DNA of 57,274 bases from Burkholderiales bacterium (GTDB lineage Bacteria; Pseudomonadota; Gammaproteobacteria; Burkholderiales; SG8-39): positions 1 through 57,274 of the forward strand of contig JACZJT010000037.1 of the NCBI GenBank assembly GCA_014860445.1, read 5' to 3'. Below the pieces are notes generated by a model, which saw only the letters and a list, made by a program, of their open reading frames with translations, had not been told where the DNA came from and made no database searches. This document shows positions 34,172 through 42,782 of the stretch, in pieces; within the stretch, counting starts at the first letter, position 1; every line of letters starts with the position of its first letter. The position numbers and the translations under genes were made by a program.

Positions 34172-35032
34172 GTGTCCAATAAAGCAGACATCACCGTTTC
34201 CTACGACGTTTCCAACGACTTCTTTCGCCTCTGGCTTGATGAGCGAATGAACTACACCAGCGCGAATTTCGACGACGGTCCGAACGGACCTACGGAGTCG
34301 CTCGAAATCGCGCAAATGAACAAACTCGCGATTCTTTACGACTATGCGCACTTACGTCCTGATATGCGCGTACTCGACATTGGCTGCGGCTGGGGAGCGA
34401 ATCTGCAATACCTGTCTGCGGACCGCGGCGTGCGTGATGTACATGGGATTACGCTTTCCGATGCGCAACATCAGGAAATTTTGCGGCGCCGCCTTCCGAA
34501 CGTGGTGGCAAGCGTATGTGACTATCGTACCTACGAACCATCCGTGAAATTCGACGCACTCATATCGATCTGCATGCTGGAGCATACCGCGACGCCCGCA
34601 CAGGTACGCGCAGGCGAACATATCGGGGTGTATCGCGACTACTTTCGCCGCGCGCACCGGTGGACGCAGCCCGGCGCCTACTTTGCGTTGCAGACCATCC
34701 TGCGCAATTCAATACCGCGCAACCGCAAGGATATTGAAGACATGGCGCACATCACCTACACGATGTTCCCCGGCGGATTCGCGGTACGGCTTTCCGAGGT
34801 GATGGAATCCGCCAGCCGGTACTGGGAAGTGGTTGAAGTCAAGACGCGCCGCCTTGACTACTTGAGAACCTGCGCGCAGTGGCTGGAGCGGTTGCGCGGA
34901 CACGAACAGCGTATCCGCGATCGTTTCGGCGAACGAATCTTCGAGGAATACGATCGCTACCTTTCGGCCTGCGTAACCGCTTTCGAGAAGAATTATGTTT
35001 CCCTCGCCCAGTACAGCCTCAAGCGCATCTAA
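34172..35032 (+). CDS. cyclopropane-fatty-acid-synthase-like methyltransferase
   Basis: Class I SAM methyltransferase of the cyclopropane fatty acid / mycolic acid synthase family, 286 aa. The start is set at the GTG at 34172, which has AGGGAG 8 nt upstream; an ATG at 34109 would add an unrelated 21-residue leader. Family motifs are VSYDVSNDFFRLWLDERMNY, SAM motif I VLDIGCGWG, SICMLEHT and the C-terminal YLSACVTAFEKNYVSLAQ. It lacks the N-terminal domain of enterobacterial Cfa, like the shorter mycobacterial enzymes. It should methylate or cyclopropanate an unsaturated acyl chain. The next gene, an acyltransferase, suggests the acyl chain of a signal lipid as a possible target (inference). 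Confidence 0.85.
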   Translation: MSNKADITVSYDVSNDFFRLWLDERMNYTSANFDDGPNGPTESLEIAQMNKLAILYDYAHLRPDMRVLDIGCGWGANLQYLSADRGVRDVHGITLSDAQHQEILRRRLPNVVASVCDYRTYEPSVKFDALISICMLEHTATPAQVRAGEHIGVYRDYFRRAHRWTQPGAYFALQTILRNSIPRNRKDIEDMAHITYTMFPGGFAVRLSEVMESASRYWEVVEVKTRRLDYLRTCAQWLERLRGHEQRIRDRFGERIFEEYDRYLSACVTAFEKNYVSLAQYSLKRI

Positions 35033-35091
35033 CGATGCCAGCGGCATGCACCGCGAGCAGCTGGAGTAAAGCGAGTTTCTACGAATCAGAA

Positions 35092-35121
35092 TGCCAGATT
35101 CGGCGTTGCGCCGGTCTGGCA
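35092..35121 (+). terminator. hairpin after the methyltransferase gene
   Basis: TGCCAGA (35092-35098) pairs with TCTGGCA (35115-35121), and CGGCG pairs with CGCCG inside, around a TTG loop. It is followed by AATTTGCTG, a poor T tract. The 215-nt gap to the acyltransferase gene also holds a GC-rich stretch (35150-35200) with no recognisable riboswitch. Confidence 0.4.
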
Positions 35122-35247
35122 ATTTGCTGATCCCGGTGTTTGGATGGCGGTTGGCGCGCCCAGCGCCCGCCGCCAGACCTGCCCGGGCCACCGCCGTTTC
35201 CGTTGGGGACGGCACCTAGTTGGCTGTCTGAAGGAAGGAGACTTGAA

Positions 35248-36021
35248 ATGAAACCGATCGAGCATGCCATGTTGGTGGATCCGGCCGTCACAATAGGTCC
35301 GTTAGCGCACCAGCTGGCGGAACCGCGGATGACGACGGAACGCTTGCCATTCACGGTGCGGATCGTTCGCAGCGAGGAAGCGTTGTACAAGGCAGTAGCG
35401 ATACGCCAGGCGGCATACGCCCGCCACGTGCCCATATTTGCCGAAGGGCTGAAATCACCGGAACCCAATGACTACGACAAAGGCTCGATGATTCTGCTGG
35501 CAGAATCCAAGATGGACGGGTCTCCGGTAGGCACAATACGCGTTCAGGCCAATCGCTTCCGGAAACTCACCATCGAGCAATCGGCCGAACTACCGATTCA
35601 CATGCACGGCCAGAACGCTGTCGAGGCGACGCGCCTTGCCGTCGCCGAAGGCCGGATCGGCCGCGTTACCAAGGTGGTACTCATCAAGGCGCTGTACCTA
35701 TACTGCATGGAAGCGAAGGTCGACTGGGTTATCGCCGGCGCCAGACCGCCCTTGGACAGGCAATACGATGCGTTCCTGATGGACGACCTCTACCATGGGA
35801 AGCTGATTCCTTTGCGCCATGCCGGCAATATCCCGCATCGAATTCTCGCTCTCGATGTGCCTGGCGCCAGGACGCGATGGGAGCAAGCGGGCCACTCCCT
35901 GTTTGACTTTATGTGCAACACCTATCATCCGGATATCGACCTGAGCAACGCGGACTTCGCCATATGGCATCGACCGGCACAGCATATCGACCAGGGCGAC
36001 ATGGCAGCGGTCTGTGCGTGA
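35248..36021 (+). CDS. FeeM-like N-acyl amino acid synthase
   Basis: 257-aa acyltransferase of the GNAT/autoinducer-synthase fold. It resembles FeeM, which joins a fatty acyl group from acyl-ACP to an amino acid such as tyrosine. The core starts at FTVRIVRSEEALYKAVAIRQ, then AYARHVP, NDYDKGSMILLAESK and SPVGTIRVQANRF (the acceptor-binding strands), and VEATRLAVAEGRIGRVTKV (the E-x-x-R-L segment shared with FeeM and LuxI-type enzymes). The ATG at 35248 has a strong AAGGAAGGAGA. The longer reading upstream is Pro/Gly-rich and doubtful. It lies between a lipid-modifying methyltransferase and a 7TM sensor with c-di-GMP domains. The product is unknown. Confidence 0.72.
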   Translation: MKPIEHAMLVDPAVTIGPLAHQLAEPRMTTERLPFTVRIVRSEEALYKAVAIRQAAYARHVPIFAEGLKSPEPNDYDKGSMILLAESKMDGSPVGTIRVQANRFRKLTIEQSAELPIHMHGQNAVEATRLAVAEGRIGRVTKVVLIKALYLYCMEAKVDWVIAGARPPLDRQYDAFLMDDLYHGKLIPLRHAGNIPHRILALDVPGARTRWEQAGHSLFDFMCNTYHPDIDLSNADFAIWHRPAQHIDQGDMAAVCA

Positions 36022-36026
36022 CGGGA

Positions 36027-36057
36027 GCGGCGGCATGCGGCGTTCGCATGCCGCCGC
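36027..36057 (+). terminator. 13-bp hairpin after the FeeM-like gene
   Basis: GCGGCGGCATGCG (36027-36039) pairs perfectly with CGCATGCCGCCGC (36045-36057) around a 5-nt loop, 6 nt after the stop codon. Only a weak GATTT follows, so it may be a terminator or a 3'-end stabiliser. The rest of the 143-nt gap shows no other clear signal. Confidence 0.55.
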
Positions 36058-36164
36058 CGATTTCCGCGCGGCCAGGAGGTCGTAGCACGACCCCCTCTCC
36101 GGCATATCCATGCCGATTAAAGCAGGTATCATGAACAACTGCTCTAGCGTGACAATGGTCGGAT

Positions 36165-39155
36165 ATGCCTGCTATACCCATTTTCAGGCCGGGATGGACG
36201 AATCGCGCTAACGCCGCGCTTGATTCACTGCTATATCGGCTTTCCATATACGGCGTGCCTGCCGCGATAGGCGTGGTTTCGCTCATCTTGCTTTCCGGCT
36301 ATGAAGGTCAGTACACGGCCGACGGCGCGGTACCGCTGCAAGTTCGTGTCGCCGAACAGCGGTATGAAGCCCTGCTTCCGGCAGATGCTCTGTCAATATT
36401 GGCGGACCAGCGCAGCGTAGCCGAATTCCACACCAACTTGTCTGAGTCCCCGTTCTGGTTCAACTTTACGGTGGAACCGGAAAAAAGCGACGAGCGGACG
36501 ACGGTGGAATTTCCATCCAGGCACGCCGTTGAAACTTCGTGCTGGGATGCAAAAAATCTGCAAGTCTTGGGCCGGGCTAGCCGCGACGCCGCGGTCGGCC
36601 AGATGCACCCGGCCAAAGCCGGATTCGTGCTCGATCTAGGCAGGCGCCAATCACTGTCTACTTTGGCGGTATTGTGCAAGGCCACATTCGCGGGGCCGGG
36701 AAACATAAGCGTCGTGCAATGGCCAGCTTCGGCATTCGAAAAGACCGTGCAAAAATTTCATCGAAACGCCGGCCTGCTCGAAGGCGGACTAATCGTCCTT
36801 TCCGTCTTCGTGTTGGTGACCGCGATTATTAATCGGGAGTGGATCTACGTTCTCTTCGCGGTTTGGTTGATTACCAACCTTCGCCTTGCCGCCCTCTCGG
36901 CGGGATGGGATACGCAGTGGCTGGAACGTGACATACCGCCCCAGTTCCTCCTGCTCACGAGGAAACTGAGCATAGCTGCCTACTACCTCATGACCTATAC
37001 CCTGTTCGTCGCGCTCTTCCACGAAAATCTGAAGCAGGTAGGCTACTCGGCGCTGCTGCGTTTGGCAGCATGGTCATGTCCGCCACTGCTGTTGTTCGCC
37101 GTATTCCTGCCGTTTGCAACGTTCCTACCATATATGTGGATAACCACGGCGCTTGGAGCATTGGTGCTGGTATTCTTTCTCGCGCGAATAGTCATTTTGA
37201 CCGGATCCAAAGTTGCGATCTGGTATGCCGCGTCATTTGGTATAGGGTTGATTGCGGGCCTATATGAAGTGCTCGCCGCCGCCATGGGTACAAAGGTGCT
37301 GATCGGCACAGTAAATAGTGTAACCGCGGCGCTCGCTTCCAGCCTGATGGCGGCACTCGCGATCGCTGAGCAGATGCGGCAGGAACGGCTTGGACGGGTT
37401 AGGGCGGAAACCGAATTGCGCAGTACCTACAGGGCGATCCCGATCGGGCTGTTCACCCTGGATACCAGTGGTGCGCTCCTGCGCGGCAACCCGGCGCTGC
37501 GTGCGATGCTGGGCGTGGACCTCTCCGGTGCCGCACGAGAGACCTGGGCGGAACTCTTCGAGCCGGGCGCATGGACCAAACTGGAGGACATGCTCAGGCG
37601 CAAGACGGGCGAGGAGCTTGAAATACGCGACTCCTCCGCCGACGAATCGAAGTCCCGGCGATTCCTGGTCAAGGCGACATTGGCCGGGGACACGATCGAA
37701 GGATCGCTGCAGGACATTACCCAGCGCGCGAGGGCCACCGCCAGGCTGCGCTTCCTGGCCGAGAACGATCCGCTTACCGGCGTCATGAACCGCCATGGAA
37801 TCGAGGAGGCGTTTGACAAGGCCATGCGCGGTCTCGGGCAAGGGCAGCCGCTTGCACTCGCCTACCTCGACCTGGACCGCTTTAAGCTGATCAACGACTT
37901 GTTCGGCCACCTCGCGGGTGACGAAGTCCTGAAGCAGGTGTGCGGCCGCGTGCGCGAACTGCTGGCCGAGGGACACAACATCGGTCGGGTCGGCGGCGAC
38001 GAATTCGTCATTGTGTTTCGCAACACACCGATCCGCACTGCGACCGCGATCTGCCGCGGCGTCGTCGACTGGATCGGAAGCAGCCCCTATCAGATCGGCG
38101 ACAAGGCGTTTCAGGTCAGGGGCTCGATCGGATTGATCGAGGTCGCAGCCGGCACCAACGTGAAGGATGCAATGTCGGCGGCGGACCGCGCCTGCAGCGA
38201 GGCCAAGAAGGGGCTACATGCCAATCTCGTGGTGTATGAAAAGAACGAGGCCGTGTTCAGGGAGCGCGAGGAGGAGTTGCAGCTGATCGAGCGCCTGGGA
38301 ACAGGGTTGGTGCCCGAGGGGCTGTTCCTGGTGATGCAGCCCATCATGTCGATGCGCGAACCCTATGCATCGTTGAACTTTGAAATCCTGCTTCGGATGC
38401 GCCAGGCCGACGGCACGATCACCTCCGCCGGAAAGATCATCTCCGCGGGAGAGAACAACGGGCGCAGCGCGGTCATCGATCGATGGGTCATGTCCAATGC
38501 GCTGGATTGGCTCGACCAGCACTACGACGAACTCGACCGGACGCGGTTCGCATGCCTGAACCTGAGCGGAGCGTCCTTGAACGACGAGCGCTTCATTCAG
38601 GACGCGTTCTCCATGCTGGCGCAGCACGGCCGGGCCGTGAGCAAGGTGTGCATCGAGATTACCGAAAGCGTCGCGCTGCACGACCTGGCCAATACGCGGC
38701 GTTTCATCGACAAGGTGCGCGACTTCGGCGCGAAGGTCGCGCTGGACGATTTCGGCGCCGGATACACCTCGTTTTCCTATCTGAAGGAACTACGCGCCGA
38801 TACGCTCAAGATCGACGGCAGCTTCGTCCTGGGCGTGAACACACATCCCGCCAACCTCGCGATCGTCGAGGCAATCGTCGAACTTGCCCACAATCTGGGC
38901 ATGAAAAGCGTGGCGGAATGGGCCGAGGACCTGGCCACCGTCGAAGCGCTGGCGGAAGTGGGTGTCGACTACGTGCAGGGCTTTGTGATTGCCAAACCCC
39001 TGTTGCCCGACAACATCCTGTCCGGGCGGTCCGCGGCGAGTTTTATCGAAGACGAACGCGTTGCCGCGTATGTGCGCAACCACCTGGCAAGAGGCCAGGC
39101 GGTCGAATTGTGGGAGCAACTCAGGGAATTGCGGCCGAAAGGTCTGGATATCTGA
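36165..39155 (+). CDS. 7TM-sensor PAS-GGDEF-EAL protein
   Basis: 996-aa membrane protein for cyclic di-GMP turnover. One N-terminal membrane segment (about residues 29-47) precedes a periplasmic domain of about 145 residues. Seven more segments (about 195-395) follow: the layout of 7TMR-DISM receptors. A PAS domain (about 425-520, TYRAIPIGLFTLDTSGALLR), a GGDEF domain and an EAL domain come next. The cyclase motif is intact (GGDEF, 610-614) and no RxxD site precedes it. The EAL motif reads EIL (Glu740 kept). Other phosphodiesterase residues are present: NLSG, CIEITES, DDFGAGY (from 861), LKIDGSF and VQGFVIAKPL. Both activities are possible. The periplasmic domain probably binds a small ligand, and the upstream FeeM-like enzyme offers a candidate. 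Confidence 0.9.
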   Translation: MPAIPIFRPGWTNRANAALDSLLYRLSIYGVPAAIGVVSLILLSGYEGQYTADGAVPLQVRVAEQRYEALLPADALSILADQRSVAEFHTNLSESPFWFNFTVEPEKSDERTTVEFPSRHAVETSCWDAKNLQVLGRASRDAAVGQMHPAKAGFVLDLGRRQSLSTLAVLCKATFAGPGNISVVQWPASAFEKTVQKFHRNAGLLEGGLIVLSVFVLVTAIINREWIYVLFAVWLITNLRLAALSAGWDTQWLERDIPPQFLLLTRKLSIAAYYLMTYTLFVALFHENLKQVGYSALLRLAAWSCPPLLLFAVFLPFATFLPYMWITTALGALVLVFFLARIVILTGSKVAIWYAASFGIGLIAGLYEVLAAAMGTKVLIGTVNSVTAALASSLMAALAIAEQMRQERLGRVRAETELRSTYRAIPIGLFTLDTSGALLRGNPALRAMLGVDLSGAARETWAELFEPGAWTKLEDMLRRKTGEELEIRDSSADESKSRRFLVKATLAGDTIEGSLQDITQRARATARLRFLAENDPLTGVMNRHGIEEAFDKAMRGLGQGQPLALAYLDLDRFKLINDLFGHLAGDEVLKQVCGRVRELLAEGHNIGRVGGDEFVIVFRNTPIRTATAICRGVVDWIGSSPYQIGDKAFQVRGSIGLIEVAAGTNVKDAMSAADRACSEAKKGLHANLVVYEKNEAVFREREEELQLIERLGTGLVPEGLFLVMQPIMSMREPYASLNFEILLRMRQADGTITSAGKIISAGENNGRSAVIDRWVMSNALDWLDQHYDELDRTRFACLNLSGASLNDERFIQDAFSMLAQHGRAVSKVCIEITESVALHDLANTRRFIDKVRDFGAKVALDDFGAGYTSFSYLKELRADTLKIDGSFVLGVNTHPANLAIVEAIVELAHNLGMKSVAEWAEDLATVEALAEVGVDYVQGFVIAKPLLPDNILSGRSAASFIEDERVAAYVRNHLARGQAVELWEQLRELRPKGLDI

Positions 39156-39229
39156 AAGAAACAATCACGCCGGGGCCTCGGTGCCCGAGAACCCGGATTC
39201 TGGCCGAAGCACTTGTTCCGGAGCAAACC

Positions 39230-40078
39230 ATGACAGACCCCCTTAGCGCGTATCACGACAGGCAGTACAACGCCCGCGCAATGATCCCCGATCATGAGCA
39301 GATTTTCGAACGCGGCAGAAAACGCTCGGCGGAGGCGCGCAAGAGCCTGGCGTGCCGCCTCGATATTCCCTATGGCGCGAGCCCGGCGGAAAAACTCGAT
39401 ATCTTCCCCGCTGACGGAAAAAGCGAGGCGCTGCTGGTCTTCATCCACGGCGGATACTGGAGGTCGCGCGACAAGAGCGACTTTTCCTATCTTGCCCCGG
39501 CCTTCGTACGCCAGGGCGTGACCGTCGCGATTCCCAACTACGGACTGTGCCCCGAAATCGGCATCGAGGATATCGTGAAGCAAAACCTGCTCGCGATCGC
39601 ATGGCTGTGGTACTACGGCGCACGCTACGGCGTCAATCCCGGCAGGCTGTATGTGGCAGGACACTCGGCCGGCGGCCACCTCACGGCAATGATGCTCGCG
39701 GCGCGCTGGAACGTCTACATGCCGGAACTTCCCTATAACCTTGTGAAAGGCGGCCTCACGATCAGCGGCATCTACGACCTGGAGCCCCTGGTGCATGCGC
39801 CCTTTGTAAACCAGGACCTGGGACTGGATCAGGCGATGGCGCGCAGGCTGAGCCCCGTGAACATTCCGCCCGCCACCACGGCGCCGCTGTACACAGCGGT
39901 CGGGGGCGAGGAAAGCGAGGAGTTCAAGCGCCAGAACGCGCTCCTTGCGAGGACCTGGCGTTACGCCTTTGCCGGCGACATCCCGATGCCGGGATACAAC
40001 CACCTGACGGTGCTCGAACAACTTGCGCGCACGGACAGCGCTTTGTTCAAGGGTGCGATGGACATGATGAGTCGCTAG
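39230..40078 (+). CDS. alpha/beta hydrolase, arylformamidase-like
   Basis: 282-aa serine hydrolase. The oxyanion motif is FIHGGYWRSRDKSDF and the nucleophile is in AGHSAGGHLTAM. A C-terminal GYNHLTVLEQ supplies the histidine. The N-terminal YHDRQYNARAMIPDHE helix and the HGGYW loop resemble kynurenine formamidase-type esterases. The start is MTDPLSAYHD (ATG at 39230). Its TAG stop codon is formed by the TA flank and first G of the adjacent MITE. Without the element, translation would end TAA, overlapping the glycerate kinase ATG. The function is uncertain; linkage to glycerate kinase was probably closer before the insertion. Confidence 0.85.
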   Translation: MTDPLSAYHDRQYNARAMIPDHEQIFERGRKRSAEARKSLACRLDIPYGASPAEKLDIFPADGKSEALLVFIHGGYWRSRDKSDFSYLAPAFVRQGVTVAIPNYGLCPEIGIEDIVKQNLLAIAWLWYYGARYGVNPGRLYVAGHSAGGHLTAMMLAARWNVYMPELPYNLVKGGLTISGIYDLEPLVHAPFVNQDLGLDQAMARRLSPVNIPPATTAPLYTAVGGEESEEFKRQNALLARTWRYAFAGDIPMPGYNHLTVLEQLARTDSALFKGAMDMMSR

Positions 40079-40268
40079 TGTCCCGAATCGCTAATTCGCC
40101 GAAGAAAAGACGCCGAGAAACGACGCCATACGGCGTTGCAAATGCTCGCAAGGTGTCCAACCTTGCTGCGCTTTGCGCCTTGTCTGGCGCCGTTTTCGCC
40201 GCTTTTCTGTCTCAGCCATCGTCTTCACCCCAGGCATTTTTTCAACGAACTAACGATTCGGGACACTA
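40076..40268. mobile_element. 193-bp MITE-like element with TA target duplication
   Basis: Terminal inverted repeats of 23 bp (40076-40098 against the reverse complement of 40246-40268) match at 21 positions. They begin TA-GTGTCCCGAATCG. The outer TA on each side looks like a target duplication, as made by IS630/Tc1-type transposases. No transposase is encoded, so it would be mobilised in trans. Inside are small hairpins (CGCC-ATAC-GGCG; AAGG-TGTCCAA-CCTT). The element is open from GTG at 40078 to TAA at 40267-40269 (63 codons). It fills the entire gap between two genes and supplies the stop codon of the first. Confidence 0.85.
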
Positions 40269-41540
40269 ATGGATACGCGCGCCCTGCTCACGGAAAGTTT
40301 TCACGCCGCGGTCGGCGCCGCCGATGCAATGAAGATACTGCCGCCGCACCTGCCGCAGCCGCCGCAGGGCAAGACGCTGGTGGTCGGTGCGGGCAAGGCC
40401 GCGGCCGCGATGGCGCTCGCCGTCGAACAGCAGTGGCCGTCCGCTTCCCCGCTGGCCGGGCTTGCGATCACGCGCTACCGGCATGGACTGCTCACGAACC
40501 GGATCAATGTCATCGAGGCAGGCCATCCGGTCCCCGACGAAAGCGGCGAAAAGGCGGCGCAGGAGATCCTGCGCCGAGCGAAGGCTCTTGGCGCAAACGA
40601 CCTGCTGCTCGCGCTGATTTCGGGCGGCGGCTCCAGCCTCCTTAGCCTGCCGGTCGAAGGCATCAGCATGGAAGAGTTGAAGGCCACGACGAAAGAACTG
40701 CTGCGTTGCGGCGCGCCGATCCAGAACATGAACACCGTGCGCAAGCACCTGTCCGCCATCCAGGGCGGCCGCCTCGCCGCCGCGTGCAAAGCCCCGGTGC
40801 TGGCGCTGATCATTTCCGACGTGACCGGCGACGACCCCACCCATATCGGGTCCGGCCCCTGCGCGCCGGACCCGAGCACCTATCAGGACGCGGTTGACAT
40901 CATCATGCGCTACGGCGTCAAGGCGCCGGAGTCCGTGGCAGCGCATCTGCGACGCGGCGTGCTGGGCGAAATCGCCGAGACGCCAAAGCCCGGAGACAAG
41001 CTGTTCCAGCGGGTCGAGAACCGCGTTATCGCCACCGCACAGAGGTCACTGCAGGCTGCCGCCGCCTATTTCCGCGGCAAGGGCATCATGCCGGTGGTGC
41101 TGGGCGACAGCGTCACCGGGGAAGCGATCGAAGTCGCCAAGGTCTACGCTGCGCTGGTGCGCCAGATCCGCGACCACGGCGAACCGTTCAAACCGCCGCT
41201 GGCTTTGATTTCCGGCGGCGAATGCACGGTCACCGTGCGCGGCAACGGCCGTGGCGGGCGCTGCGCGGAATTCCTGCTGTCGCTCGCGCTGGAACTGGAC
41301 GGCATGCCCGACGTCCATGCGCTTGCCTGCGACACCGACGGCATCGACGGCTCCGAGGACAACGCCGGCGCGGTGCTCGCGCCGGATTCCATCGCACGCG
41401 CGGCAACGGCGGGCGTTTCGGGCAAGAAACTCCTGGAAAACAACGACGCGTACAGCTTTTTTGAAGCGCTGAATGATCTGGTCGTCACCGGTCCGACGCG
41501 GACCAACATCAATGATTTCCGGGTAATACTCGTACTCTAG
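40269..41540 (+). CDS. glycerate 2-kinase (MOFRL family)
   Basis: 423-aa class II glycerate kinase of the GckA/TtuD type, which phosphorylates D-glycerate to 2-phosphoglycerate. Typical segments are TLVVGAGKAAAAMALAVE, EAGHPVPDESGEKAAQEIL, LISGGGSSLLSLPVEGIS and NTVRKHLSAIQGGRLA (catalytic lysine region), and ISDVTGDDPTHIGSGP. The C-terminal MOFRL domain has GGECTVTVRGNGRGGRCAEF and ACDTDGIDGSEDNAGA. The ATG immediately follows the right end of the MITE, so it has lost any native leader. It may rely on the element for translation initiation. It is convergent with the SAM hydrolase gene 37 nt away. Confidence 0.92.
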   Translation: MDTRALLTESFHAAVGAADAMKILPPHLPQPPQGKTLVVGAGKAAAAMALAVEQQWPSASPLAGLAITRYRHGLLTNRINVIEAGHPVPDESGEKAAQEILRRAKALGANDLLLALISGGGSSLLSLPVEGISMEELKATTKELLRCGAPIQNMNTVRKHLSAIQGGRLAAACKAPVLALIISDVTGDDPTHIGSGPCAPDPSTYQDAVDIIMRYGVKAPESVAAHLRRGVLGEIAETPKPGDKLFQRVENRVIATAQRSLQAAAAYFRGKGIMPVVLGDSVTGEAIEVAKVYAALVRQIRDHGEPFKPPLALISGGECTVTVRGNGRGGRCAEFLLSLALELDGMPDVHALACDTDGIDGSEDNAGAVLAPDSIARAATAGVSGKKLLENNDAYSFFEALNDLVVTGPTRTNINDFRVILVL

Positions 41541-41577
41541 AAAGGCGCGCGCTGACCTTGATCGCCATCAGCGCAGA

Positions 41578-42309
41578 TCAGGACCAGCGTAGCCTGTCGC
41601 CGATATTTAATCCCAGCAACCGTGCCGCGCTGCCGCGGTTGACTGCAATTTCGACCAGGCCCTGACTGTTCTCGTACCAGAACGCCACACCTTCGGCCGC
41701 ATCCAAAAAAACGCGTGCGTAGGCGAGACGATGCGAGCCCAGCATGAGCGAGGTCCTGCGGTCGACCCCCTTCGCGCGCAGGCCGGTATGGGCGTTGCCG
41801 TAGTGATCGATGTAGATGACCTCGGGTAGATCGTCGCCGCCAAAATCGACCTCGAGGCCGGCGCTCGTTTCGAACCAGGTATCGGGCAAGCCGCCTCGCG
41901 CTGCCAGAGTGGCGGCCACGGGCGCAAACAGGTCGCGTCCGTGGAACGAAGCCGACAGTTGCTCCGGCTGCCAGAGGATGCGCCTGCTCGCGCGCCGGAC
42001 GGCGCGCGCACAGACTACCGATAGCAGACCGTTGTCCGGCCCCACGTACCAGCAGCCGTCCGCTTGCATCGCGACGGCTTTTCGCGCCCCGCCGACCCCC
42101 GGATCGACGACCGCCAGAAAAACGCTGTCTTCTGAAAAACGGCCCGTCAGGGAAGCGAGCAGATGCGCGCTGGCACGCACGTCGAACGCCGGCGCATCGT
42201 GCATCAGGTCGATCAGCGGGACGCCCGGTGCAAGACGCTGCAGCACGGCCTTGACCTGCCCGACATAGATGTCGGCGGAACCAAAATCAGTGAACAGCAC
42301 GATAGCCAT
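41578..42309 (-). CDS. SAM hydroxide adenosyltransferase (DUF62)
   Basis: 243-aa enzyme that hydrolyses S-adenosylmethionine to adenosine and methionine; related to fluorinase and chlorinase. Family motifs are FTDFGSADIYVGQVKAV at the start, FLAVVDPGVGG, YVGPDNGLLSVV, FHGRDLFAPVAA and VIYIDHYGNAHTG. The Asp-Arg-His type active site of the hydroxide-transferring group appears to be present; the halide-binding insert of halogenases is absent. It is separated from the ribosomal superoperon by a strong terminator and is probably transcribed from its own promoter. Confidence 0.9.
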   Translation of the reverse strand: MAIVLFTDFGSADIYVGQVKAVLQRLAPGVPLIDLMHDAPAFDVRASAHLLASLTGRFSEDSVFLAVVDPGVGGARKAVAMQADGCWYVGPDNGLLSVVCARAVRRASRRILWQPEQLSASFHGRDLFAPVAATLAARGGLPDTWFETSAGLEVDFGGDDLPEVIYIDHYGNAHTGLRAKGVDRRTSLMLGSHRLAYARVFLDAAEGVAFWYENSQGLVEIAVNRGSAARLLGLNIGDRLRWS

Positions 42310-42340
42310 GGGTGCATTCTAGCGTCCTTCCACGGCCAAT

Positions 42341-42369
42341 AAAAAAGCCGGCCCGCGGGCCGGCTTTTT
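42341..42369. terminator. bidirectional intrinsic terminator after rplQ
   Basis: A palindrome AGCCGGCCCGCGGGCCGGCT is flanked by A6 on the left and T5 on the right, so it works on both strands. It ends the ribosomal superoperon 18 nt after the rplQ stop codon and insulates the SAM hydrolase gene. Confidence 0.95.
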
Positions 42370-42386
42370 CTACTTAACAGACCGCT

Positions 42387-42782
42387 TCAGGATTTGTCTT
42401 CGACCGCAACGCCTTCCGCGGGCTCGGGCCGATCCATGAGTTCGATCAGCGCCATCGGCGCGTTGTCGCCCTGACGGAAGCCGTACTTGAGAATGCGCAG
42501 GTAGCCGCCGTTTCTTTTCGCGTAACGCGGGCCGAGTTCATTGAACAGCTTGGTGACCATGTCGCGATCGCGCAAGCGGTTGAATGCAAGACGCCGATTG
42601 GCGACGGTGGCGACCTTGCCCAGGGTGATCATCGGTTCGACCACTCGGCGCAGCTCCTTCGCCTTGGGCAGCGTAGTCTTGATGACTTCGTGCTTCAGCA
42701 GCGAATTGGTCATGTTGCGCAGCATGGCCAGACGGTGGCTGCTGGTGCGATTGAGCTTTCTCAGTCCTAAGCGGTGACGCAT
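42387..42782 (-). CDS. rplQ: 50S ribosomal protein L17
   Basis: 131-aa large-subunit protein near the exit tunnel. It begins [20 protein letters not shown], the universal L17 start, and continues [20 protein letters not shown] short acidic tail ([14 protein letters not shown]) follows the core, as is common in betaproteobacteria. It is the last gene of the alpha operon, 67 nt after rpoA, with a small GCCTTCG/CGAAGGC hairpin (42803-42819) in between. An intrinsic terminator follows. Confidence 0.98.
   Translation of the reverse strand: MRHRLGLRKLNRTSSHRLAMLRNMTNSLLKHEVIKTTLPKAKELRRVVEPMITLGKVATVANRRLAFNRLRDRDMVTKLFNELGPRYAKRNGGYLRILKYGFRQGDNAPMALIELMDRPEPAEGVAVEDKS

Noticed and set aside
35033-35247. 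Possible riboswitch upstream of the FeeM-like gene
   Set aside because: The region is GC-rich and can fold, but I could not find the conserved core of c-di-GMP (GEMM), SAM or other common classes.
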